Shown piece after piece: positions 14,830-21,580 of a DNA stretch of 26,054 nucleotides (the first letter of the stretch is position 1; each line of letters begins with the position of its first letter). A model generated the notes under the pieces. The model was not told the DNA's origin. It did not search any database and saw only the letters and a list, made by a program, of their open reading frames with translations. Position numbers and translations under genes: made by a program. This stretch comes from a virus, in the IMG/VR virus record IMGVR_UViG_3300011115_000252, positions 1 to 26,054 of that record, one strand, 5' to 3'.

Positions 14830-15699
14830 TTAATTTAATGATAATTGATGCGCGATGCTTTCGATCTCGCTATATGGAATAGTGTGACAGCCAACAGTTA
14901 AGACATCATCTTTAAAGCTATTAACTGAGTAATTGCCTAAATGAATAGAATGATGATCTTTGACATATGAAACGCCTTTTTCATGCCATGACTTAATCAA
15001 ACCCCAAAACTTAATAGCATGATCGACAGGAATGCGAGCGCCTCGCGTGGTTTGAATTTCATCATCTTTAATACGTAGCGCTGTAACCTCAAAGAAGTTA
15101 CGCACATCTAAACCCGCGCGCCAATTCTCGAGGGCTTCCGCTTGCTCTTTGATTCTTTTAGCTTGTGCAATCTTAGCTAATTCTTTGGCCTTTTTGTCAG
15201 CTTCTATAGCTTGCGCCTGAATAGATGTAAGATCGGGCATTGCATAATTTAGATTTAATAATTGCGCGTATTTATTAAGATTTTCATAGATAAAAATAGC
15301 CTCTGAATAATATATTCCAGCTCGAATGCGAGCGCGTGAAGCCTTAACTAATAGTTTAGCGGCCTTATCCTCGCTATGTTTTAGAATAAGGGTTTCAAAA
15401 TCTCTTTGGCCATATACTAAAGTGTTTAAGTTCATTTTAGGAATGTTTAAAAAGATAGTGTCAAAGTGATTTGAGGCGCTTCTAGCGTGGCCTTGATGTT
15501 TTGATGTGCTGTGGCTATATGATGCGGTGTTGATAATTACAGTATTGCGCTCAGGTATTAAATGCGCGATAGCTGTGTTATAACTGAATAATACGCCATA
15601 ATGGCATGACATCGAATTAGCGCTTTTATAAACGCTTGAATCAGGGTCATTCGCCCAAATATGTGCAAGTTCTGAATTGCTGGAGTATTTAGTTCTCAT
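14830..15699 (-). CDS. Conserved phage protein of unknown function
   Basis: 289 residues. The N-terminus has the pattern of a widespread phage hypothetical family: ELAHIWAND, a central YGVLFSYNTAIAHLIPE, and NTASYSHSTSKHQGHARSAS. A Lys/Ala-rich coiled coil lies at about 160-195, and the C-terminal ~80 residues are beta-rich. The family's biochemical role is unknown. The gene lies early in the leftward operon behind the repeated box (15708-15719), two bases after the preceding small gene. I recognise it by pattern only. Confidence 0.75.
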   Translation of the reverse strand: MRTKYSSNSELAHIWANDPDSSVYKSANSMSCHYGVLFSYNTAIAHLIPERNTVIINTASYSHSTSKHQGHARSASNHFDTIFLNIPKMNLNTLVYGQRDFETLILKHSEDKAAKLLVKASRARIRAGIYYSEAIFIYENLNKYAQLLNLNYAMPDLTSIQAQAIEADKKAKELAKIAQAKRIKEQAEALENWRAGLDVRNFFEVTALRIKDDEIQTTRGARIPVDHAIKFWGLIKSWHEKGVSYVKDHHSIHLGNYSVNSFKDDVLTVGCHTIPYSEIESIAHQLSLN

Positions 15700-15700
15700 T

Positions 15701-15868
15701 TTAGTTACCTTTCATGGTTAAGTTAAAATTATTTACTATTTGATTTGCTTCTTTTAATGGAATGTTATAGACACTTGAAACTGAATAAGGGTCTACTTCT
15801 AAATTGAGCTTATATGCTTTTAAAAGACTATCCATAATTAGCATATATTTATTGATTGAAGTTACCAT
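15701..15868 (-). CDS. Small protein, first gene of the leftward operon
   Basis: 55 residues (MVTSINKYMLIMDSLLKA at the start), hydrophilic and probably helical. A variant of the repeated box (AACTTTGAAAGG, 15877-15888) places AAAGG 8 bases before the ATG. Its stop ends one base before the ATG of the 289-residue protein, so the two are coupled. It is first behind the divergent promoter region, a place often used for early regulators. No DNA-binding motif was recognised. Confidence 0.55.
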   Translation of the reverse strand: MVTSINKYMLIMDSLLKAYKLNLEVDPYSVSSVYNIPLKEANQIVNNFNLTMKGN

Positions 15869-15914
15869 TTTATATACCTTTCAAAGTTTAAAAAATGTGT
15901 GTTGCAAAAGTAAG

Positions 15915-15941
15915 ATTATAGATATCTCATAAACATGTCAA
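15915..15941 (-). promoter_or_regulatory. Leftward early promoter
   Basis: On the minus strand, TTGACA (15941-15936) and TATAAT (15920-15915) both match the sigma-70 consensus fully, but the spacer is 15 bases rather than 17. An 8-base palindrome AGATATCT (15920-15927) lies beside the -10, a good operator candidate. It would drive the leftward block. Confidence 0.6.
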
Positions 15942-15964
15942 TAGGTAATTGTAAAATAATTTGA

Positions 15965-15977
15965 TATAATAACTAAA
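15965..15977 (+). promoter_or_regulatory. Rightward promoter of the winged-helix gene, possibly leaderless
   Basis: A TATAAT at 15965-15970 stands 6 bases before the ATG at 15977. Transcription would start about at the ATG, and there is no Shine-Dalgarno. The -35 region 17 bases upstream (TAGGTA) is weak, as in activator-dependent promoters. Confidence 0.45.
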
Positions 15978-16576
15978 TGATTGATTCTCAATATAAAATT
16001 CCCGAGCAAATAAAGCTAAAGACAGTTAAAAACGAGGATTTAAGGCGCTTTTGCGTGGTTCCAATTAAGGCATTCTTAAATAAAAAGCTAACAGGGGAAA
16101 ATCTAAGAGTTCTAGCTGTTTTAGCTTCTTATGCTAACAAGGGCGGATTCTCTTTTGTAAGCTGTCTCACAATAGCTAAAGACTTAGGATGCACAAGTCA
16201 AAACATAAGTAAACACCTAAAAAAGTTAGAAGCTCAAGGGGTCATTGAATCATTCAATAACTACTTTCCAAAGCTCAAAGGGAACACAAGGCGCATTATC
16301 TATGATGACAAAATAAAGAGAGAAGATGTCAGTGAATACGATCTAAAGAACTCAGAGATTAGCGAGATATTAAAGACTAATAAGATATTAAATGAAGTCA
16401 ATGAGAATGATTCTCAATATCATGTAGTTTCACAATCAGCAATTCAGAAGGATGATGATATAACTAGCTTGTTTAATACTATAACAAAAGAGAGCCAACT
16501 TATAGAAGCTGAGAAGCTATTAGCACAAGGATTAACACCTAAAGAAGTCAGAACCCGCATGGCTCTAGGTTCATAA
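15977..16576 (+). CDS. Winged-helix DNA-binding protein (replication or regulatory)
   Basis: 199 residues. About residues 28-100 read as a winged helix of the type seen in phage and plasmid replication initiators and MarR-like regulators: ENLRVLAVLASYANKGGFSF, then LTIAKDLGCTSQNISKHLKK (the recognition helix) and LEAQGVIESF. The C-terminal half is acidic and low in structure, with a final helix pattern (LLAQGLTPKEVRTRMALG). It sits at the divergent promoter region with no Shine-Dalgarno, as repressor genes can. Beside it is a 650-base non-coding region that could hold an origin. Repressor or initiator cannot be separated from sequence alone. Confidence 0.65.
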   Translation: MIDSQYKIPEQIKLKTVKNEDLRRFCVVPIKAFLNKKLTGENLRVLAVLASYANKGGFSFVSCLTIAKDLGCTSQNISKHLKKLEAQGVIESFNNYFPKLKGNTRRIIYDDKIKREDVSEYDLKNSEISEILKTNKILNEVNENDSQYHVVSQSAIQKDDDITSLFNTITKESQLIEAEKLLAQGLTPKEVRTRMALGS

Positions 16577-16587
16577 GGTCATCTCAT

Positions 16588-16615
16588 AGTATAGCAAAGG
16601 TTCCTTTGCCATACT
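16588..16615 (+). terminator. Hairpin after the winged-helix gene
   Basis: GCAAAG (16594-16599) pairs with CTTTGC (16604-16609) around a GTTC loop. AGTAT and ATACT extend it by five pairs after one A-C mismatch. It lies 12 bases past the stop. The U-tract is missing (CTTAAATG), so a terminator or RNA-protecting structure is likely, but not proven. Confidence 0.45.
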
Positions 16616-16898
16616 CTTAAATGATTAGGGCTATCTTAACATCCCTTATCTATCAAGGCTTTCATTGAAGGCATTGCGCCTATAGTGCAACATCCGATAT
16701 TCCAAAGACGACCCTTTACCCCCCACACCCTCACTCATATCGTAGGGTATATCTCACAAATTTTTCCCACTTTTTTGAAAACACTTGTAGTCTCCAAATG
16801 GTATGTCTTAGCAAAAGCAAACCTTACTTTAGGATTTCCTTCATAAATATATAAACTAAATACAAACCAAATAGGATGTAATCTAGGAGCATGTAGGT

Positions 16899-17039
16899 AA
16901 CATAGAAGAATAACATAGAGTTCGTGCCGAAATAGAACCTAACCCGATAATAAACAGTATTGTTAAATTATCTTACTAACCTTTTAGGGTTGTAGCTTCT
17001 CGTTTATCTAGGTGACATAGATGGCACTACGCTCTATGT
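16899..17039. repeat. ACATAGA iteron-like repeats with one inverted copy
   Basis: AACATAGA at 16899-16906 and 16912-16919 (13 bases apart), ACATAGA at 17015-17021, and its complement TCTATGT at 17033-17039, making a 7-base perfect stem with an 11-base loop. TCTAGG precedes the repeat groups at 16883 and 17007. The pattern recalls origin iterons or operators but is short. Confidence 0.4.
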
Positions 17040-17222
17040 TCAGTGATCTGATCCCCGATACTGTTGTTTGTATCCCATCCAGGAACAAGCAATAAGAAAG
17101 ATCCACCGACTTACACCACGTTTATCCCTATCTGTCAGCTACTACATTTAGGAGGGCTGGGTAATGGCCCCGTTATGATTAATATAATAGATAATGAAAT
17201 ATGAGTCAAGTTATAAATATAT

Positions 17223-17251
17223 TTGACATAGATATCTTTATCAGATATATT
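17223..17251 (+). promoter_or_regulatory. Rightward promoter, possibly giving leaderless mRNA
   Basis: TTGACA (17223-17228), 17-base spacer, TATATT (17246-17251): a near-consensus sigma-70 promoter. The ATG at 17259 is 7 bases past the -10, so the transcript would start at or next to the start codon. AGATATCT (17230-17237) lies in the spacer, the same palindrome as in the leftward early promoter. Confidence 0.7.
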
Positions 17252-17258
17252 GATTGAC

Positions 17259-17453
17259 ATGAGCAAAGGATCTAAACCAAGACCATTTACAGACAAAGAA
17301 ATCTTTGATGCTAACTTTGATCGCATCTTTGGTCGTAAGAAACCATCTCGTATAGATACTATCGGACAAAATGGTAACGATGGTCAGCATTATGAATACG
17401 AACTCAATAAATCCACAGGTGAAGTTGAGAAGAAGTTTAACGATGGACATTAA
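17259..17453 (+). CDS. Small protein of unknown function, first rightward early gene
   Basis: 64 residues (MSKGSKPRPFTDKEIFDANF at the start), polar, with a basic middle and a Glu/Lys-rich end. The frame could start at a TTG nine bases earlier, but that lies inside the -10 hexamer, so the ATG is chosen. No Shine-Dalgarno is present. It overlaps the next gene by 11 bases. No family recognised; similar short proteins are common in phage early operons. Confidence 0.6.
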   Translation: MSKGSKPRPFTDKEIFDANFDRIFGRKKPSRIDTIGQNGNDGQHYEYELNKSTGEVEKKFNDGH

Positions 17454-17697
17454 AGACTGGATGAAGTCCATGGCTCATGAGTTTGGTAGCTATGAATACA
17501 AAGTCAAGTATCAAAATGATAAAGGCATGATAGAACTAAAGTCTCCTGGGTATAAAGAAGATCCACCAAACCTAAAAGCCTATAAAGCGATTGATTGTGT
17601 TTTGCCAGTGTATTTAAGAAATACCAAACCACAGGCAAATGCACGCGATAAAAAGAAAGTTATTAAGCAAGTAACCAAGTATAAGGAGATCACATGA
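17443..17697 (+). CDS. Small protein of unknown function
   Basis: 84 residues from the ATG at 17443 (MDIKDWMKSMAHEFGSYEYK). The frame is open further upstream, but a GAGAAGAAG ribosome-binding site precedes this ATG. A mixed alpha/beta pattern and a Lys-rich tail (DKKKVIKQVTKYKE) are visible. It overlaps the preceding gene, and its TGA overlaps the RHH gene start (ATGA). I do not recognise it. Confidence 0.55.
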   Translation: MDIKDWMKSMAHEFGSYEYKVKYQNDKGMIELKSPGYKEDPPNLKAYKAIDCVLPVYLRNTKPQANARDKKKVIKQVTKYKEIT

Positions 17698-17873
17698 GCG
17701 AGTCCACATTAAAACCATTCCTTGTTCGACTAACACCAGATAGTGTTGCGTTGTTAGATAAAGCAAGCAAAGATCAAGGTAAAACAAAAGCATCTATTAT
17801 TAATAATGCAATTAAATACTATTTACGTAATGGTGATTTGAATAGTCGTTTAAGTCAAGTGATTGGTGAATGA
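17694..17873 (+). CDS. Ribbon-helix-helix DNA-binding protein
   Basis: 59 residues. LKPFLVRLTPDSVALLDKAS reads as the beta strand and first helix of a ribbon-helix-helix (CopG/Arc type) fold, with helix 2 in KASIINNAIKYYLRN. Such proteins bind DNA as dimers through the strand and repress their own or neighbouring promoters. Both ends show ATGA overlaps with flanking genes, so it is expressed together with RusA. It could bind the palindromes found in the early promoters, which is inference. Confidence 0.75.
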   Translation: MSESTLKPFLVRLTPDSVALLDKASKDQGKTKASIINNAIKYYLRNGDLNSRLSQVIGE

Positions 17874-18220
17874 TTATAGAGTTGCCTTATCCACCAAGTG
17901 TTAATACATATTGGAGAGCCAATGGCAAAAGAAGATTCATTTCAAAAGAAGGCGTGTTATTCAAAACAGCAGTCCAAGCCATCTGCCTTAGAGACAAAGT
18001 GGGATCTTTTGGCGATGCTCGCCTTTGCGTTAATATTTACATTCATCCTAGAAGTAGGCGTATATTTGATCTCGATAATTGCTTAAAGGCTATTTTAGAT
18101 GCATTGATGGCAGCCAACGTATATGATGATGACTCACAAATTGATATGTTATCCATTACAAGGAGCGATCCTAGGAAAGGTGGAGCAGCAGTAGTTAGTA
18201 TTAGTGAATATGGCACTTAA
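17870..18220 (+). CDS. rusA: RusA-like Holliday junction resolvase
   Basis: 116 residues, the usual family length. The catalytic region is FDLDNCLKAILDALM (D67, D69, N70 and D77), followed by NVYDDDSQIDML with the third essential Asp. The N-terminus has IELPYPPSVNTYWR, another RusA signature. RusA dimers cut four-way DNA junctions and help process recombination or replication intermediates before packaging. It belongs with ERF and YqaJ functionally, though on the opposite strand. ATGA overlap at the start. Confidence 0.9.
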   Translation: MIIELPYPPSVNTYWRANGKRRFISKEGVLFKTAVQAICLRDKVGSFGDARLCVNIYIHPRSRRIFDLDNCLKAILDALMAANVYDDDSQIDMLSITRSDPRKGGAAVVSISEYGT

Positions 18221-18398
18221 GTATGCGCATTATATTGACGCAGAACCAAGTCCATTAGGAACAAGATTCTGTTCAGCTTGTTCAAGGCATCAACAAAGTC
18301 ACCATGGTAAGTGGAAAGTATCGCTGAATGGTAGGAATAGACGATGGATATGTCAAGATTGTATGAATAGACGTGTAGAAGTTAAGCCAATTAAATAA
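18210..18398 (+). CDS. Small zinc-ribbon-like protein
   Basis: 62 residues from the ATG at 18210; a GTG at 18204 is an alternative. Two CxxC knuckles, FCSAC and ICQDC, with a His-rich and basic region between them (SRHQQSHHGKW) suggest a zinc ribbon that binds nucleic acid. It overlaps the end of rusA and precedes the SSB-like gene, so a DNA-metabolism role is plausible. The function is not known. Confidence 0.6.
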   Translation: MALKYAHYIDAEPSPLGTRFCSACSRHQQSHHGKWKVSLNGRNRRWICQDCMNRRVEVKPIK

Positions 18399-18409
18399 AG
18401 GAGAAAGCT

Positions 18410-18676
18410 ATGGCAGAACAAAAACCAAGAAAACCAGGCACAGGCGTTGCATTTACAAACAAAAATAAGAAAGAAGATTGGCATGCTGATTGGACTGGCG
18501 AGTTTGCAGCACTTGATGGCACAATTTATTATCTTAATGTAGCGAAACGTGTTGCTGGACATAGCGGTCAAGAATATATGACTGTCAGTTTAGGTAAACC
18601 AAAGCTAGCTAAAGGTGAATCAAGTAGCGCACCTAAGGCAAACTTTGATGATCTCATTGACGACATGCCATTCTAA
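18410..18676 (+). CDS. SSB-like protein with an acidic C-terminal tip
   Basis: 88 residues. The N-terminal part is Lys-rich and polar; the middle reads as a short beta pattern (WTGEFAALDGTIYYLNVAKR, then YMTVSLGKPK) in the style of a reduced OB fold. The last residues, NFDDLIDDMPF, mirror the acidic tip (DDDIPF) by which bacterial SSB recruits repair and replication proteins. The protein is half the usual SSB length, so it is either a minimal SSB or a mimic of the tip. GGAG lies upstream of the ATG. Its stop overlaps the next gene (TAATG). Confidence 0.6.
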   Translation: MAEQKPRKPGTGVAFTNKNKKEDWHADWTGEFAALDGTIYYLNVAKRVAGHSGQEYMTVSLGKPKLAKGESSSAPKANFDDLIDDMPF

Positions 18677-19143
18677 TGGATGAAGTCAAAAAGAAAAATC
18701 CAATCCCTTCTCTTGCTGGCTATGGTGGTGTCCGTAGCCTTCAAAAGAAACTTGAGCGTTCGACTACGCTTCAGCAGAATCGTGAAGCTGTTAGCTATTC
18801 TCTCTTATGTATGGCGAATACAAAGCTTACTGATATTATGGAATGGGATGAGCAAGGTAATATTAAAGTTAAACCGAGTAAGGATATACCAGACCATGCT
18901 CTACAAGCCATTAAGTCCATTAAGTCGAATACTAAAGTTGATAAGGAAGGAAATAGTTATACGACTCTGGACATTGAGTTGTGGGATAAGGTTGGAGTCT
19001 TACGCTTACTTGCAAAAGCATCTGGCTTATTAGATAATCCAGAAGAATCAGATAAACCAAGCGTATTAGGTATTAACATACGCGCACCCGAGGTGATAGA
19101 CAATGGCGAAGCCACAGGATCAGATAACAAAGATACTGAATGA
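18676..19143 (+). CDS. Probable terminase small subunit
   Basis: 155 residues. The C-terminal half matches small-terminase patterns (ALQAIKSIKSNTKVDK, then LWDKVGVLRLLAKASGLL). It stands two small genes before the large terminase. The N-terminal part (LAGYGGVRSLQKKLERSTT) is basic and helical and could bind the packaging site, but a classic helix-turn-helix was not obvious. A divergent or alternative function remains possible. It starts in a TAATG overlap with the SSB-like gene. Confidence 0.65.
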   Translation: MDEVKKKNPIPSLAGYGGVRSLQKKLERSTTLQQNREAVSYSLLCMANTKLTDIMEWDEQGNIKVKPSKDIPDHALQAIKSIKSNTKVDKEGNSYTTLDIELWDKVGVLRLLAKASGLLDNPEESDKPSVLGINIRAPEVIDNGEATGSDNKDTE

Positions 19144-19405
19144 GCGTCAAGCAACACATGGTGATTATTTATCTAAATGTGTTTTCATTCAAATAGTCAA
19201 AGAACAAATGCGTGATGAAAACGGAAATTGGCATAGATTAGATTCAGACATGCAAGAATCATTAGATATGGTGATACATAAAATCAGTCGTATACTTTAT
19301 GGAGATCCATATCATACTGATAACTGGTTAGATATAGCTGGTTATATTATGTTAGTTGGTAATCGTTTACAAATTGAGGAGGAATTTAATGAGCGCACCA
19401 AATAG
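19103..19405 (+). CDS. DUF6378-like conserved phage protein
   Basis: 100 residues with the family pattern: ILNERQATHGDYLSKCVFIQ, SLDMVIHKISRILYGDP and NWLDIAGYIMLVGNR. Related proteins occur in many phages between early and packaging genes; the function is unknown. It overlaps the end of the probable small terminase by 41 bases and ends shortly after the next gene's start. Recognition is by pattern. Confidence 0.75.
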   Translation: MAKPQDQITKILNERQATHGDYLSKCVFIQIVKEQMRDENGNWHRLDSDMQESLDMVIHKISRILYGDPYHTDNWLDIAGYIMLVGNRLQIEEEFNERTK

Positions 19406-19556
19406 TTTAGAAGAACGTATACAAAAGTTAAGAGATGCTTATGCATTAAATAACATTTATCAAACGGAGTCATTACAGATTATTGATGCATTGCAAGCAC
19501 AGATAGCAGTGTTGAATCAATTACTAGCACTCGAAATTAAAGACATCGATGGCTAA
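19389..19556 (+). CDS. Small coiled-coil protein
   Basis: 55 residues (MSAPNSLEERIQKLRDAYAL at the start) with heptad-like leucines (LQIIDALQAQIAVLNQLLAL). The ATG at 19389 is preceded by GAGGAGG, an excellent ribosome-binding site, which decides the start over an upstream in-frame codon. It overlaps the large terminase by 8 bases. Possibly a terminase- or portal-associated helper; unproven. Confidence 0.6.
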   Translation: MSAPNSLEERIQKLRDAYALNNIYQTESLQIIDALQAQIAVLNQLLALEIKDIDG

Positions 19557-21102
19557 TAAAAAAGAAGTATCTCAAAAGGCCATTCATGGCCCTGGGATTG
19601 ATTTAGACTTTTCTACAGCGCCAACTACTTGGCAATTCCTACAGTCTGATGCATTCGTGCGTGGACTAATGGGGCCTGTAGGCTCTGGTAAATCCTATGC
19701 ATGTGCCGCAGTGATTATGATGCGCGCAGTCAGACAAAAGCCATCACCTATTGATGGTATTCGTTATACACGATTTGTGATTGTGCGTAACTCATATCCA
19801 GAGTTAAAGACAACGACAATCAAAACATGGCAAGATTTATTTCCAGAGAACACTTTTGGTCCAATGCTATATACTCCTCCTATTACTCATCACATTAGAC
19901 TCCCAGCACGGGGTGATGCTGCGGGGATTGATTGTGAAGTAATTTTTTTAGCATTGGATCAACCTAAAGACGTAAGAAAACTATTATCACTTGAACTGAC
20001 AGGAGCGTGGGTCAATGAAGCTCGTGAATTACCTAAAGCAGTTATTGATGGACTTACACATCGTGTGGGTCGTTATCCGACACAACGTGACGGAGGACCT
20101 ACTTGGCATGGTGTGTGGATGGATACTAATCCAATGGATGATGACCACTGGTGGTTTAGATTAGCAGAGAAAGAAAAGCTAAGTGGTAAATATGCATGGC
20201 AATTCTTTAAACAACCTGGTGGTGTTACAGAAGTATCTCCAGGCGATTTGCCAGAGAATCCAGAAGCGAATGACCATATATTTTCTGGTGGTCGTTGGTG
20301 GAAGATAAATCCTAAAGCTGAAAACGTAGGTAATCTACCCGCGGGTTATTACATGCAGATGTTAGGCGGTAAGAACCTAGATTGGATTAAGTGTTATGCC
20401 GAAGGTAAATATACATACGTTCAAGAAGGTAGACCCGTATGGCCAGAGTATGACGATCATGCTATGAGTGGTGAAGTTGATTACGATCCAGAACACTCAC
20501 TTCAAGTGGGTCTTGACTTTGGTTTGACACCAGCCGCAGTGGTAGGTCAGCGTTATCCTAATGGAAGATGGGTTATCTTAGACGAGATTGTAACTTTTGA
20601 CATGGGACTAGAGCGATTTGGTCAGCAATTACTAGCAGAACTTAATGCTAAATACCCAAAAGCACAAGTCATGCTATGGGGTGACCCAGCTGGTATGCAA
20701 CGAGATGCGATTTATGAAGTAACAGCATTTGATTATCTACGAACTCTAGGGTTACGCGCACAACCTACACCATCCAATGACTTTAAGGTGAGACGAGAAG
20801 CTGCGGCTGCACCTATGCAACGACTTATTAATGGCAAACCTGGACTAATTGTCAATACAAAATGCAAGATGATACGTAAATCACTTGCTGGTGGTTATCA
20901 TTTCAAGCGTGTATCTGTTGGTGCTGGTCAAGAAAGATTTAGAGATGCGCCAAATAAAAACGAACACTCACACGTAGGTGATGCTTTTGGCTACTTACTC
21001 CTTGGTGGTGGTGAACATAAGCGTATGACTAAGAGTCCGTTGCAAGCATCAACTATTATTGCCCAAACTGTTGCTTCTGCTGACTTCGATGTATTTAAAT
21101 AA
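19549..21102 (+). CDS. terL: Terminase large subunit
   Basis: 517 residues. The ATPase half has Walker A GPVGSGKS (42-49) and the acidic Walker B-like LTGAWVNEARE. The nuclease half has QVGLDFGLTP, LWGDPAGMQRD and the late HVGDAFGYLL with the metal-binding Asp residues. This motor packages DNA into the prohead and cuts it. It lies upstream of the portal with small genes between. The TerL subgroup, which decides between cos, pac or repeat-type ends, cannot be set by eye. No frame disruption. Confidence 0.93.
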   Translation: MANKKEVSQKAIHGPGIDLDFSTAPTTWQFLQSDAFVRGLMGPVGSGKSYACAAVIMMRAVRQKPSPIDGIRYTRFVIVRNSYPELKTTTIKTWQDLFPENTFGPMLYTPPITHHIRLPARGDAAGIDCEVIFLALDQPKDVRKLLSLELTGAWVNEARELPKAVIDGLTHRVGRYPTQRDGGPTWHGVWMDTNPMDDDHWWFRLAEKEKLSGKYAWQFFKQPGGVTEVSPGDLPENPEANDHIFSGGRWWKINPKAENVGNLPAGYYMQMLGGKNLDWIKCYAEGKYTYVQEGRPVWPEYDDHAMSGEVDYDPEHSLQVGLDFGLTPAAVVGQRYPNGRWVILDEIVTFDMGLERFGQQLLAELNAKYPKAQVMLWGDPAGMQRDAIYEVTAFDYLRTLGLRAQPTPSNDFKVRREAAAAPMQRLINGKPGLIVNTKCKMIRKSLAGGYHFKRVSVGAGQERFRDAPNKNEHSHVGDAFGYLLLGGGEHKRMTKSPLQASTIIAQTVASADFDVFK

Positions 21103-21580
21103 CCTACCAGAAATCATTAAACATCTGCCAGAAGTCAAAGGCGTTTACTATCTACCATTCATGGATAGTCATTTAGATGTATTAGAAGATGCTCAATACT
21201 ATTTTAATTCTAAAATGGGTAAAGAGCATGCTAAGACACAGATATCTTATCAAGCAGAATGCGGTCCAGCCATTACAGCCTTTGTTTATGGGAAGCCAGC
21301 AGCTGTATTTGGATGTGTATTAATGTGGAATGGCGTAGGTGAGATGTGGTCTATCTTTTCCGATAGCTCTAGGAGATATCCATTTGCTATGACTAATGCT
21401 GCAATTACATTCTGCGATATCTGCGAGATATTATTTCGCTTGCACAGATTGCAAATAACTGTTAAAACCTCTGATAGTCGTGCTATGAAGTGGGCGAAGT
21501 ATCTAGGTTTTGTTCCAGAAGGCAACATGAAAATGTATAGCGCTGACAAAGAAGATTTTACAATTATGGGGAGAACGTAA
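21092..21580 (+). CDS. GNAT-like acetyltransferase-fold protein
   Basis: 162 residues from the ATG at 21092, which overlaps the end of terL. The C-terminal half carries a GNAT-like order: GVGEMWSIFSD, then RLHRLQITVKTSDSRAMKWA and YLGFVPEGNMKMY. Phages of this type often have such a protein near terminase and portal, where it may be structural rather than enzymatic. A clear acetyl-CoA P-loop (Q/R-x-x-G-x-G) is not visible, so activity is uncertain. Confidence 0.65.
   Translation, partial: YLNNLPEIIKHLPEVKGVYYLPFMDSHLDVLEDAQYYFNSKMGKEHAKTQISYQAECGPAITAFVYGKPAAVFGCVLMWNGVGEMWSIFSDSSRRYPFAMTNAAITFCDICEILFRLHRLQITVKTSDSRAMKWAKYLGFVPEGNMKMYSADKEDFTIMGRT

Larger units (their letters stand above)
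14429..15888 (-). repeat. Repeated 12-base leader box AACCATGAAAGG before leftward genes
   Basis: The box occurs at 14429-14440, 14662-14673 and 15708-15719 (identical), 14820-14831 (one change) and 15877-15888 (two changes). A partial copy is at 11216-11226 near pqqA. Each of the five supplies AAAGG 6-8 bases before a start codon, but the preceding AACCATG is not needed for ribosome binding, so extra selection or duplication is suggested. Confidence 0.7.
16577..17222. other. Non-coding region, possible origin or control region
   Basis: About 650 bases with no coding frame I can support. Contents: the hairpin after the winged-helix gene, a pyrimidine-rich stretch near 16716-16733 (ACCCTTTACCCCCCACAC), A/T-rich runs, short repeats of ACATAGA (listed separately), and AT-rich sequence before the rightward promoter. 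Its length is exceptional in a genome this compact, so a cis function is likely. No tRNA was recognised. Confidence 0.5.

Noticed and set aside
17021-17095. A 24-codon frame (MALRSMFSDLIPD...) with AGGTG upstream in the non-coding island.
   Set aside because: Its start lies inside a 7-pair hairpin and the sequence is short with no recognisable pattern; the hairpin/iteron reading explains the site as well. Not listed as a gene.
17250-17258. TTG at 17250 as start of the first rightward early gene.
   Set aside because: It falls inside the TATATT -10 hexamer; the ATG at 17259 fits the promoter better.
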